This document shows positions 6,750-13,130 of a stretch of 21,127 bases of DNA, in pieces. A program made the position numbers and the translations under genes. Below the pieces are notes generated by a model. It was given only the letters and a program-made list of their open reading frames with translations, ran no database searches and had not been told where the DNA came from. Positions within the stretch are counted from its first letter, which is position 1, and every line of letters starts with the position of its first letter. The DNA lies in contig JBCCFW010000139.1 of NCBI GenBank assembly GCA_039029535.1, forward strand, positions 1 through 21,127. Reading direction: 5' to 3'. Source of the stretch: JBCCFW01 sp039029535 (GTDB taxonomy: Bacteria; Acidobacteriota; JBCCFW01).

Positions 6750-7403
6750 ATGTCGCCCCGCCTCTTCCTCTGCCTCGTCCTCCTGACGACGCCGGCCGCC
6801 GCCTCCACGAACCTCCTCATGAATCCCAGCTTCGAGGACGGTGCTGTCCACGACGCCTACGGCTCCATGAACTGGACGCCCTTCGGAGCCGTGTTCAACG
6901 TCGACGACACGATCATTCCGTTGGTGGAGGCTCAGGACGGAGACTTCTACCTGAAGATGTTCGGCCCCAACAGTGGCGTCTTCCAGGACCACGCCATCGC
7001 CGGCTCGACGGAGCTCGAGGCCTCGCTCTACGTCATGAACGCCGCGTTCGACCCGATGCTCCCGGGCTGCGTGGGCTTCGCGCGACTCGAGTACTTCGAT
7101 GCAGGCAGTGGATTCATCAGCGCCACGGACTCCAGCTTGCTGGACCACACGCTCCCGTCGGACACGTGGACCCAGGTCACCATCGATGACACTGCGCCCG
7201 CCAATGCCGCAACCGTTCGGTTCGTCGCGCTCGGGCAGTGCAGCGCCGGCGGTGCCGTGATGTTCGACAGCGCCTCCTTGTCGGTGCCGCCACCGCCGGA
7301 GCCCGAGACCATCCCCTTCCTCGATCCCTGGCAGACCGCAGCCCTGGGTGTCGTGCTCCTCGGCCTCGGCTACGTGGTCCTGCGCTCGCAGGGAGCGAGC
7401 TGA
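6750..7403 (+). CDS. Exported beta-sandwich protein with IPTL-CTERM-like sorting tail
   Basis: A 217-residue protein; ATG at 6750 has GAAGGA eight bases upstream. The signal peptide is MSPRLFLCLVLLTTPAAAS. The mature protein begins NLLMNPSFEDG, the typical first strand of carbohydrate-binding-like jelly-roll domains, and ends that domain with AVMFDSASLSV. The two cysteines at about 109 and 163 could form a disulphide. After a proline linker (PPPPEPE) comes IPFLDPWQTAALGVVLLGLG and a short basic end (VLRSQGAS). This matches the layout of IPTL-CTERM tails: IP-x-L, a tryptophan, a helix and a basic end. Such tails are thought to be cut by an exosortase-like or archaeosortase-like enzyme. No sortase is in the window. 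Its stop is one base from the convergent AraC gene's stop. Confidence 0.72.
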   Translation: MSPRLFLCLVLLTTPAAASTNLLMNPSFEDGAVHDAYGSMNWTPFGAVFNVDDTIIPLVEAQDGDFYLKMFGPNSGVFQDHAIAGSTELEASLYVMNAAFDPMLPGCVGFARLEYFDAGSGFISATDSSLLDHTLPSDTWTQVTIDDTAPANAATVRFVALGQCSAGGAVMFDSASLSVPPPPEPETIPFLDPWQTAALGVVLLGLGYVVLRSQGAS

Positions 7404-7404
7404 G

Positions 7405-8376
7405 TCAGGACGACGGCACGAGCGCGGGCTCCGCTCTCCGGGCGCTCCCCGGCGAGAGACCGTGCTCTCTCTTGAAGGCCCGGCAGAAAGACGCCTCCGA
7501 TCGATAGCCGAAGCGCTCCGCGATGACGCCGAGAGGGTCGTCGCACTCGCGCAGGGCCGCCCGGGCGAGCTGGAGCCGCCAGCGAGTCAGGTAGCGCATG
7601 GCCGACTCGCCCACCACCTCGGTGAAGCGAGCGGCGAACGCCGAGCGCGACATGGCCGCCGCTCGAGCCAGTGACTCGAGCGTCCAGTCGGCGGCCGGGT
7701 CGCGATGGATGGCGGTCATGACCCGACCCAGGCGTTCGTCGCGGAGCGCGGCGAGCCAGCCAGTGTCGACCTCCGACTGGGTCACGATCCAGTGGCGGAT
7801 CATCTGGATCACGAGGATGTCGGCCAGCCGTGTGATGACCGTCTCGCCACCCGGCCGCAACGACTCGGCCTCTCGTGCGATGAAGCGCAGGGTGTCGGCG
7901 AGCCAACGATCCTCCCCACCCTCCCAGGCGTCGACGTGGAGGACGGGAGGCAGCGCCTCGACCAGGCGCTCGGCCGCGGCATGGTCGAAGCGAACGACCA
8001 CGCAGATCAGTCGACACTCCTCGCCGCCACCCCCGTGCTGCAGGCGCTCGTAGCGCTCGGTGACTCGCTCGATCGGAAGATCGAAGAAGAGGATGCACTC
8101 GCGTTCCGGCTCGTCGACCAGGCGGTGACCCAGGCCATGAGGCACCAGCGCCAGTCCCCCGCGTTCGAGCAGCAGCGGCTCACTCCCGTCGACCTCTAGC
8201 CAGCAGCGACCGGCGGTGACGACGTGAAACATCATGTGGCCCTCGAAGGGCGGTAGCTCCACGCCCCACGGCGCCGTGAGCTCCGAGCGCGCGTACACGC
8301 AGCCAGTCAGCCGGAGGAGGTGCAGGACCTCGCCCAGCGCGTCGCTCGGGGCCGGCAGCTCGGTTGGACGATTCAT
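7405..8376 (-). CDS. AraC-family transcriptional regulator with cupin sensor
   Basis: A 323-residue regulator. ATG at 8376 (MNRPTELPAPSDALGEVL) is chosen because the sensor domain begins directly after it; upstream in-frame starts only add low-complexity residues. Residues about 20-200 form an AraC cupin domain (FHVVTAGRCWLEVDG, then GGLALVPHGLGHRLVD). Residues about 220-315 are the double HTH: WTLESLARAAAMSRSAFAARF, then GVIAERFGYRSEASFCRAFKR and the terminal G-x-SPG-x-AR. Related cupin-6-type AraC proteins often regulate a neighbouring oxidoreductase gene and themselves. Here it is divergent from the NmrA-type oxidoreductase operon, 161 bases away, which is its most likely target. The inducer is unknown. 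Confidence 0.9.
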   Translation of the reverse strand: MNRPTELPAPSDALGEVLHLLRLTGCVYARSELTAPWGVELPPFEGHMMFHVVTAGRCWLEVDGSEPLLLERGGLALVPHGLGHRLVDEPERECILFFDLPIERVTERYERLQHGGGGEECRLICVVVRFDHAAAERLVEALPPVLHVDAWEGGEDRWLADTLRFIAREAESLRPGGETVITRLADILVIQMIRHWIVTQSEVDTGWLAALRDERLGRVMTAIHRDPAADWTLESLARAAAMSRSAFAARFTEVVGESAMRYLTRWRLQLARAALRECDDPLGVIAERFGYRSEASFCRAFKREHGLSPGSARRAEPALVPSS

Positions 8377-8425
8377 GGCCTCAGCATGACCGAACTCTGG
8401 CAGAGCATCCAGTCTGGTTGGACGA
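8362..8425. promoter_or_regulatory. GGTTGGACGA direct repeat in the AraC/NmrA divergent region
   Basis: GGTTGGACGA occurs at 8362-8371, inside the first codons of the AraC gene, and again at 8416-8425, a 54-bp period or about five helical turns. In both copies a CAT follows within a few bases. AraC proteins bind direct repeats, often spaced by integral turns, so this pair may be its operator and loop anchor. Evidence is positional only. Confidence 0.35.
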
Positions 8426-8537
8426 ATTGCATGAACTGAGCGACGCGGCGACATTGTTCATCCAAGAGTCAGGCCCGATGCTATGGGCAGAGCGAATCAG
8501 CGCTCACCCACCGCCCCACTGGGGCAGGAGCCCGACC

Positions 8538-9380
8538 ATGACCACCGCCCAGCCGACCCTCGTCATCGCTTCCACCGGCAAGACCGGCCGCCGCGTCGCC
8601 GACCTCCTGGAGACCCGGGGAGTCCTGGTGCGCCGCGCCTCACGCTCCGGCTCGACCCCCTTCGACTGGGACGACCGTTCGACCTGGCGTCCCGCTCTCG
8701 AGGGAGCCCGCGCCGCCTACGTGGTCTACAGCCCCGACCTCGCGGTGCCGGCTGCGCCCGAGGCCATCACCGCCTTCACCACGCTCGCCGAGGAGCTGGG
8801 CGTGCAGCGACTGGTGCTCCTCTCCGGTCGAGGGGAGGAAGAAGCGCAGCGCTGTGAGCGCATCGTCCAGGAATCGACGCTGGAGTGGACCATCGTCCGC
8901 GCGAGCTGGTTCGCGCAGAACTTCGACGAGGGCGCCTTCCACGAGCTGGTCCTCGCGGGTCAGGTCGCCTTGCCGGCCGGTGAGGTCCGCGAGCCCTTCA
9001 TCGACATCGACGACATCGCGGACATCGCCGTCGCGGCGTTGACCGAAGACGGTCACGTCGGCGAGGTGTACGAGGTCACTGGCCCACGGCTCATGACCTT
9101 CGCCGAGGCCGTCGCCGAGATCGCGCGAGCGACGGGTCGCGACCTCGACTTCGTGACCATCCCGAGCGAGGCCTTCCGTTCGGGTCTCACGCAGGCCGGC
9201 CTGCCGTCCGAGCAGGTCGACCTCCTCGACTACCTCTTCACGACGGTGCTCGACGGCCGCAACGCCCACGTGACCGACGGCGTCCAGCGGGCCCTCGGCC
9301 GTCCCGCCCGTGACTTCCGTGACTACGCCCGCGCCGTGGCGGCCAGCGGTGCATGGAGTCCCGTCTCCCAACCCGCCTGA
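8538..9380 (+). CDS. NmrA-like NAD(P)-binding oxidoreductase
   Basis: A 280-residue protein. ATG at 8538 has CAGGAG seven bases before it. The N-terminal Rossmann motif is IASTGKTGRRVADLLETRG, a variant of TGATGxxG, followed by a strand ending in RRASRS that fits NADP binding. The block LVLLSGRGEEEAQRCERIVQ and then WTIVRASWFAQNFDEG is typical of NmrA/YtfG-type proteins (COG0702), as is FIDIDDIADIAVAAL. These proteins act as quinone or carbonyl reductases, or as redox sensors; the substrate here is unknown. It is the first gene of a three-gene cassette with DUF4345 and DUF1772 membrane proteins and is divergent from the AraC regulator. Confidence 0.88.
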   Translation: MTTAQPTLVIASTGKTGRRVADLLETRGVLVRRASRSGSTPFDWDDRSTWRPALEGARAAYVVYSPDLAVPAAPEAITAFTTLAEELGVQRLVLLSGRGEEEAQRCERIVQESTLEWTIVRASWFAQNFDEGAFHELVLAGQVALPAGEVREPFIDIDDIADIAVAALTEDGHVGEVYEVTGPRLMTFAEAVAEIARATGRDLDFVTIPSEAFRSGLTQAGLPSEQVDLLDYLFTTVLDGRNAHVTDGVQRALGRPARDFRDYARAVAASGAWSPVSQPA

Positions 9381-9410
9381 GCCTTCACGTCTTCCCTTGG
9401 AGTCACTCTC

Positions 9411-9848
9411 ATGTCCCCCACCAAGCCCCTTCGTGCTCTCTTGATCGGCTGTAGCTCGATCGCCGTCGGCATCGGTGCTGCGATCCTCTTCTTCCCGACT
9501 GCGTTCCACGCGTCCTACGGCACCACGCTCGGCTCGGACGCCAACTTGCTCAGCGAGATCCGCGCACCGGGAGGCGCCCTCCTGGCTCTCGGCTGTCTCA
9601 TGCTGATCGGTGCGTTCGTGCGCAGCTTCACCTTCGCGTCGACGTCGATCGCCGCCGCGGTCTACCTCTCTTACGGCCTGTCGCGTCTCCTGAGCCTCGG
9701 GCTCGACGGCATGCCGGACTCCGGCTTGCTCGTGGCAGCAGCTCTCGAGCTCGGGCTCGGGTCGGCCTGCGTCGGCTTCCTGCTTCGGTCTCTCCTGCGT
9801 GAAGGCTCGACCGCCCTCTCGAATGCTCGGCTCGCGGAGGCAACGTGA
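9411..9848 (+). CDS. DUF4345 family membrane protein
   Basis: A 145-residue protein starting at ATG 9411 with TTGGAG eight bases upstream. Four hydrophobic segments lie at about residues 10-28, 52-70, 76-95 and 104-128. The motifs LLSEIRAPGGALLALGCLMLIGAF and YLSYGLSRLLSLGLDGMPDSGL are characteristic of DUF4345, whose function is unknown. It sits 30 bases after the NmrA gene and its stop overlaps the next start (TGATG), indicating translational coupling. The recurrent company of DUF4345, DUF1772 and NmrA proteins suggests a shared job in handling a small organic or quinone-like compound at the membrane, but that is inference. Confidence 0.88.
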   Translation: MSPTKPLRALLIGCSSIAVGIGAAILFFPTAFHASYGTTLGSDANLLSEIRAPGGALLALGCLMLIGAFVRSFTFASTSIAAAVYLSYGLSRLLSLGLDGMPDSGLLVAAALELGLGSACVGFLLRSLLREGSTALSNARLAEAT

Positions 9849-10303
9849 TGCCCTCGCTTCACGAAACGGCCACGCTCCTCGCGGCGGTGGGCTCGGGCCT
9901 GGTCGCCGGTCTCTGCTTCGCCTTCGCGTCCTTCATCATGCGGGCGTTCGATCGCCTGGGAGCCACCCGCGCGATCCTCGCCATGCAGGCGATCAACACC
10001 CGCATCCTCGAGTCGAGCGCCATGACCTCCTGGTTCGGCACGGGCCTGCTCGGCGTGGCCGCCACCGTGCTGGCCGACGATCGTGCTCTCGTCCTGGCCT
10101 CGACGGCCCTGTACGCGGTCGGCGCGTTCCTCATCACCGCACGCGGCAACGTCCCGCTCAACGAGGAGCTCGACACCGTCGATCCGGATGGACCGGACGC
10201 TGAGAAGGCCTGGCGTCGCTATCGAGAGAGGTGGGGCCGGTGGAATGCCTTGCGCACCCTCGCCTGCACGCTCGCCTCGGCCGGCTTCGCGCTGGCGTCG
10301 TGA
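9848..10303 (+). CDS. DUF1772 (anthrone oxygenase-like) membrane protein
   Basis: A 151-residue protein. ATG at 9848 overlaps the preceding stop by one base and has GGAGG seven bases upstream; GTG at 9845 is the alternative. The order of elements fits DUF1772: GLCFAFASFIMRAFDRLGATRAILAMQAIN, a second helix, then FLITARGNVPLNEELD and YRERWGRWNALRTLACTLAS. DUF1772 includes fungal noranthrone oxygenase-like proteins such as HypC, but most bacterial members are uncharacterised; N154-type residues in the NVPLN block are the conserved core. It ends the cassette, and its TGA directly abuts the stop codon of the convergent cytochrome gene. Confidence 0.88.
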   Translation: MPSLHETATLLAAVGSGLVAGLCFAFASFIMRAFDRLGATRAILAMQAINTRILESSAMTSWFGTGLLGVAATVLADDRALVLASTALYAVGAFLITARGNVPLNEELDTVDPDGPDAEKAWRRYRERWGRWNALRTLACTLASAGFALAS

Positions 10304-11065
10304 CTACTTGGCCGAGCCCTGCTTCCTGGCCAACTCCTGCTTCCGAGCCAGCACCTGCAAGTACGCGGCGACATCACGACAGTCGTCGTCGTCGAAGCGC
10401 GAGGCGGCTCGGATCATGCAGCGGAGGATCTCTTCCTCGGTGTGGGAGTGACCGTGCGCGTGCTCACGGTAACTCCCGCCACCGTGGCCCTTGCCGAACA
10501 CGACGCGCTCTCCCTGACGGAAGGCCCTCATCTGCTGGATGAAGTACCAGTCGGGGAGGATCGTGATGGGAGGTGCTCCGGATCGCTGGGCGCCCCATCC
10601 GCTCTGGAGGTGACAGTTGATGCAGGCGCCGCGCCCTCGGTAGAGGAGTCCACCCCGCTGGGCATCGCCTTGCTCACTCTCGATCGGGATCGGCTCGAGG
10701 CTCGCGTAGTGCCGCGCGACCTTCGCGAGCTCGGCGCGGTCCATCGTCTTCAAGAGACGAACCATCTCCTCTCCGTGACCACCCTCGTCCTTCAAGGCCT
10801 TGCGCCGACCGTGGATGAAGGCCTCGGCCTGCTTGTCGAGGTACCAGGCGGGCATCCCCGCTAGGGAGGGTGCTGCCTTCGTGCGGTCGCCCTCACCGGA
10901 CGCGCCGTGACAGGTCGCGCAGGCGGCGAGGGTCTCCGGGCTCGGTCCGTCAGCGGACTCGGCTCCTGAAGCGGCCCCGCCATTGCCCTGGGCGATGGAT
11001 GCGCCTGCCGTCATCAGCAAGAAGCCGATGAGCGCTCGCTGGAGACTGTCGTTTCGAAGCTTCAT
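10304..11065 (-). CDS. Di-heme c4-like cytochrome c with His-rich loop
   Basis: A 253-residue periplasmic protein. ATG at 11065 is preferred (GGGAG eight bases upstream) over GTG at 11071. A signal peptide (RALIGFLLMTAGASIAQG) is followed by two heme-binding domains: C49-A-T-C52-H53 and C148-I-N-C151-H152. Both domains carry the c553/c4 signature after the heme site (GMPAWYLDKQAEAFIHG and ILPDWYFIQQMRAFRQG). M101 and M217 are candidate axial ligands. It likely shuttles electrons to a terminal oxidase or another periplasmic acceptor. Oddity: between the second WYF block and M217 there is a His-rich insert (H194, H202, H204, H206, H208) that could bind metal. It is divergent from the radical SAM operon and abuts the DUF1772 gene with no spacer. 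Confidence 0.9.
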   Translation of the reverse strand: MKLRNDSLQRALIGFLLMTAGASIAQGNGGAASGAESADGPSPETLAACATCHGASGEGDRTKAAPSLAGMPAWYLDKQAEAFIHGRRKALKDEGGHGEEMVRLLKTMDRAELAKVARHYASLEPIPIESEQGDAQRGGLLYRGRGACINCHLQSGWGAQRSGAPPITILPDWYFIQQMRAFRQGERVVFGKGHGGGSYREHAHGHSHTEEEILRCMIRAASRFDDDDCRDVAAYLQVLARKQELARKQGSAK

Positions 11066-11180
11066 GGGCACGGCTCCCGGCTCACGTCCAGCCGTGAAGA
11101 CAAGACGAGTGCCGAGCTCCGAGATGGTCTCACGACACGAGAGAGCGTGCCCGACTGGGCCATGACGGCGCCCCCGGATA

Positions 11181-11207
11181 GACTCGTGTCTCCGAAGTGA
11201 GTCGGAG
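11181..11207 (+). promoter_or_regulatory. Alternative hairpins in the leader of the radical SAM operon
   Basis: CTCCGA (11190-11195) pairs with TCGGAG (11202-11207) around a 6-base loop. GACTC (11181-11185) can instead pair with GAGTC (11199-11203). The two stems share bases, so only one can form. They lie 20-46 bases before the GTG at 11227, just ahead of its GGGAGGAGGG ribosome binding site, where a switch could affect translation. Confidence 0.3.
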
Positions 11208-11226
11208 TGCCCAGGGAGGAGGGCTC

Positions 11227-11868
11227 GTGGACGATGAGCTGAAGCTCAACCGATTTCGCAAGCAGGACGGCCGGCTGCTCCTCGAGAGCTACGGTAGCTG
11301 CGAAGTCCCCGCCGGTTGCGGCGGCTTGGTCCTGCGATGGGTCCGGCAAGACGCGCCGATCCACGTGCACGTCCGAACCTTCACTCACGCCCAGGCCCGC
11401 TTGTCGATCGATGGCACCGAGCTGTCACACGGCCGGGCTGAGCTCACCCCGGGACGGCACGTTCTCGGCGTGACGCTCACTGGGGTCGACAAGCCCAGCG
11501 ACGCAGTGCTCGTCGCATCCATCAAGGCGGAGCACCGCCGCATGCCTCCCATCGTGCCTCCGGCCGAGCAGTGGCAATGGCGAACGACCGAGCCCGCCGA
11601 TGGCTGGGATGACGTCGAGGGCTCGGACGAAGGCTGGCTCGCCGCCCGAGAAGCCCCCGCTCCCGAGCCGCGACAGCAGTTCCACGAGTACCTGATCAGC
11701 GGACTTCAAGACGAGGGAGCGATCCCCGCCGGCATCCACGACATCCCCGACGACCGGCCCTGGCTCCCCGCCCGTCTCCTTCGCGAGCTGTCCGGCTCCG
11801 ACACGAGCACCAAGACACCGGGCACCGTCTGGTATCGCTTGCGGTTCGACCTGCGAGCCAGCGCATGA
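11227..11868 (+). CDS. Unknown 213-residue protein, first gene of the radical SAM/FGE-like operon
   Basis: GTG at 11227 is chosen for its very strong ribosome binding site (GGGAGGAGGG, eight bases away). No known domain is recognised with confidence. Residues about 10-105 look like an all-beta domain: LLLESYGSCEVPAGCGGLVLRW, then HVHVRTFTHAQARLSIDG and LTPGRHVLGVTL, the pattern of galactose-binding-like or other beta-sandwich folds. The Cys pair in SYGSCEVPAGCGG is notable. The second half is acidic and Trp/Pro-rich (WDDVEGSDEGW) and ends with TVWYRLRFDLRA. No signal peptide is visible, so it is cytoplasmic. Its TGA overlaps the ATG of the radical SAM gene (ATGA), so the two are translated together. 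It may be the substrate, scaffold or recognition partner of the two enzymes. Confidence 0.75.
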   Translation: MDDELKLNRFRKQDGRLLLESYGSCEVPAGCGGLVLRWVRQDAPIHVHVRTFTHAQARLSIDGTELSHGRAELTPGRHVLGVTLTGVDKPSDAVLVASIKAEHRRMPPIVPPAEQWQWRTTEPADGWDDVEGSDEGWLAAREAPAPEPRQQFHEYLISGLQDEGAIPAGIHDIPDDRPWLPARLLRELSGSDTSTKTPGTVWYRLRFDLRASA

Positions 11869-13130
11869 GACCACCCCTCGTGCTCATCCCGCAGTACTTC
11901 GGCTCACTGCTCTTCGATCGCCGCACGTCTCGCTATCTTCCGTTCGACGCTGAGGCCACCTCGTTCCTCCGCGAGCTGTGCGAGGTGCCGGCTGCCGAGC
12001 TCGTCGCTGCCCATCCAAACGGCAGCGACGCACTGGACTTCGCACGCCGGATCGACGCGCTCGAGGCGTGGGGCGCAGACGGCCGACTCGGTGTCGACGT
12101 CCTCGATGCCGATCCCCCCGACGACCACTTGCTGGGCCCGCTGGCGACTCACGTGGAAGTCGTGGGCTCATGCAACCTGTCCTGCACGCATTGCTTCGCA
12201 GCACCGCTCCCCCGGACCGGTCGACCGCTGAGTCTCGTCGAGCTCGGCGATCTCTTTCGGCAGCTCGCCGCCCTCGGCAGCCTGCGTCTCGGGCTCACCG
12301 GCGGGGAGCCGCTCCTCCGCAAGGACATCCTGGACGTTCTCGACTCTGCGACGGACGCGGGCCTGCATCCGTGCCTCACGACCAACGGCTTCCAGGTCAC
12401 CGACGATCTTGCTCGAGCCCTGGGCCAACGCGAGCTCGTGTGGATCAACGTCAGCCTGGACGGCGCGACCCCGGAGACCAACGATCGCGTGCGGGGGGCG
12501 GGGAGCTTCGAGCGAGCGATCGAGGGGATCCGACGTCTCGCCCGCTGGGCCAAGGTCACCGTGGCCTTCACGATCACCTCCGACAACGCCGATGAGATCC
12601 GGGCTTGCGCGGACCTCGCTGATCGCCTGGGCGCGCACTGCGCCGTGTTCCGCCCGCTCTACCCGACGGGTGCTGCGCTCGAACAACCCGAGCTGATGCC
12701 GACCTGGGACGCCTACCAGGCGGCGCTCGCATCACTGGCCGAGGCCGGGAGCTCGAGCCGCGGTCTCGACCCGTTCAGTCCCGAGGCCCGCTCGGCCACC
12801 GCGGGACGCGTGCATCCCGGTCATGGCTGCGGAGCCGCGACCACCGTCGCCTCCGTGTCGGTCGACGGGCAGGTCAATCCTTGCTCCTTCCTCGGCACCG
12901 AGTTCGAGGCCGGGAACGTGCGCGACCAGCCCTTCCGCGCTCTCTGGGATGCCGGCGCTTCCTTCCTCTCACTCCGCAACGAGAGGGGCGAGAGCTTCCG
13001 CGGCGGTTGTCGTGCGCGCGCACGTGCGGCGACTGGCTCCGTGCGTGGACGCGATCCCTGGGAAGAAGCCTGGCGACACGGGCTCGGCGAATCACCCTCC
13101 CGCACGATGGAGGTGAGCCGTGAAGGGTGA
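11865..13130 (+). CDS. Radical SAM protein with RRE-like N-terminus and reduced SPASM region
   Basis: A 421-residue protein. The [4Fe-4S] site is C103-N-L-S-C107-T-H-C110, and the SAM-binding G146-G-E-P follows (LTGGEPLLRKDILDVLD). Later radical SAM strands are visible (LTTNGFQV, WINVSLDGATPETNDRVRG). The C-terminal region has SPASM style: C322-GAATTVASVSVDG, then NPC340SF, GNVRDQPFRALWD and GGC382RARARAATG. Only three cysteines remain there, fewer than in a full SPASM or a standard twitch domain. Residues about 8-75 (FDRRTSRYLPFD, then FLRELCEVP) resemble a degenerate PqqD-type peptide-recognition element. This architecture usually modifies a peptide or protein side chain. It overlaps both neighbours (4 bp and 11 bp). 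The exact reaction is unknown. Confidence 0.9.
   Translation: MRPPLVLIPQYFGSLLFDRRTSRYLPFDAEATSFLRELCEVPAAELVAAHPNGSDALDFARRIDALEAWGADGRLGVDVLDADPPDDHLLGPLATHVEVVGSCNLSCTHCFAAPLPRTGRPLSLVELGDLFRQLAALGSLRLGLTGGEPLLRKDILDVLDSATDAGLHPCLTTNGFQVTDDLARALGQRELVWINVSLDGATPETNDRVRGAGSFERAIEGIRRLARWAKVTVAFTITSDNADEIRACADLADRLGAHCAVFRPLYPTGAALEQPELMPTWDAYQAALASLAEAGSSSRGLDPFSPEARSATAGRVHPGHGCGAATTVASVSVDGQVNPCSFLGTEFEAGNVRDQPFRALWDAGASFLSLRNERGESFRGGCRARARAATGSVRGRDPWEEAWRHGLGESPSRTMEVSREG

Noticed and set aside
8364..8537. Upstream extension of the NmrA gene to ATG 8364
   Set aside because: The added 58 residues have no conservation pattern and overlap the AraC start; ATG 8538 has a good CAGGAG site and begins exactly at the Rossmann strand.
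11093..11165. A 23-residue ORF (ends ERACPTGP) before the radical SAM operon as a possible precursor peptide
   Set aside because: It has no ribosome binding site, no leader/core pattern and lies outside the overlapping gene block.
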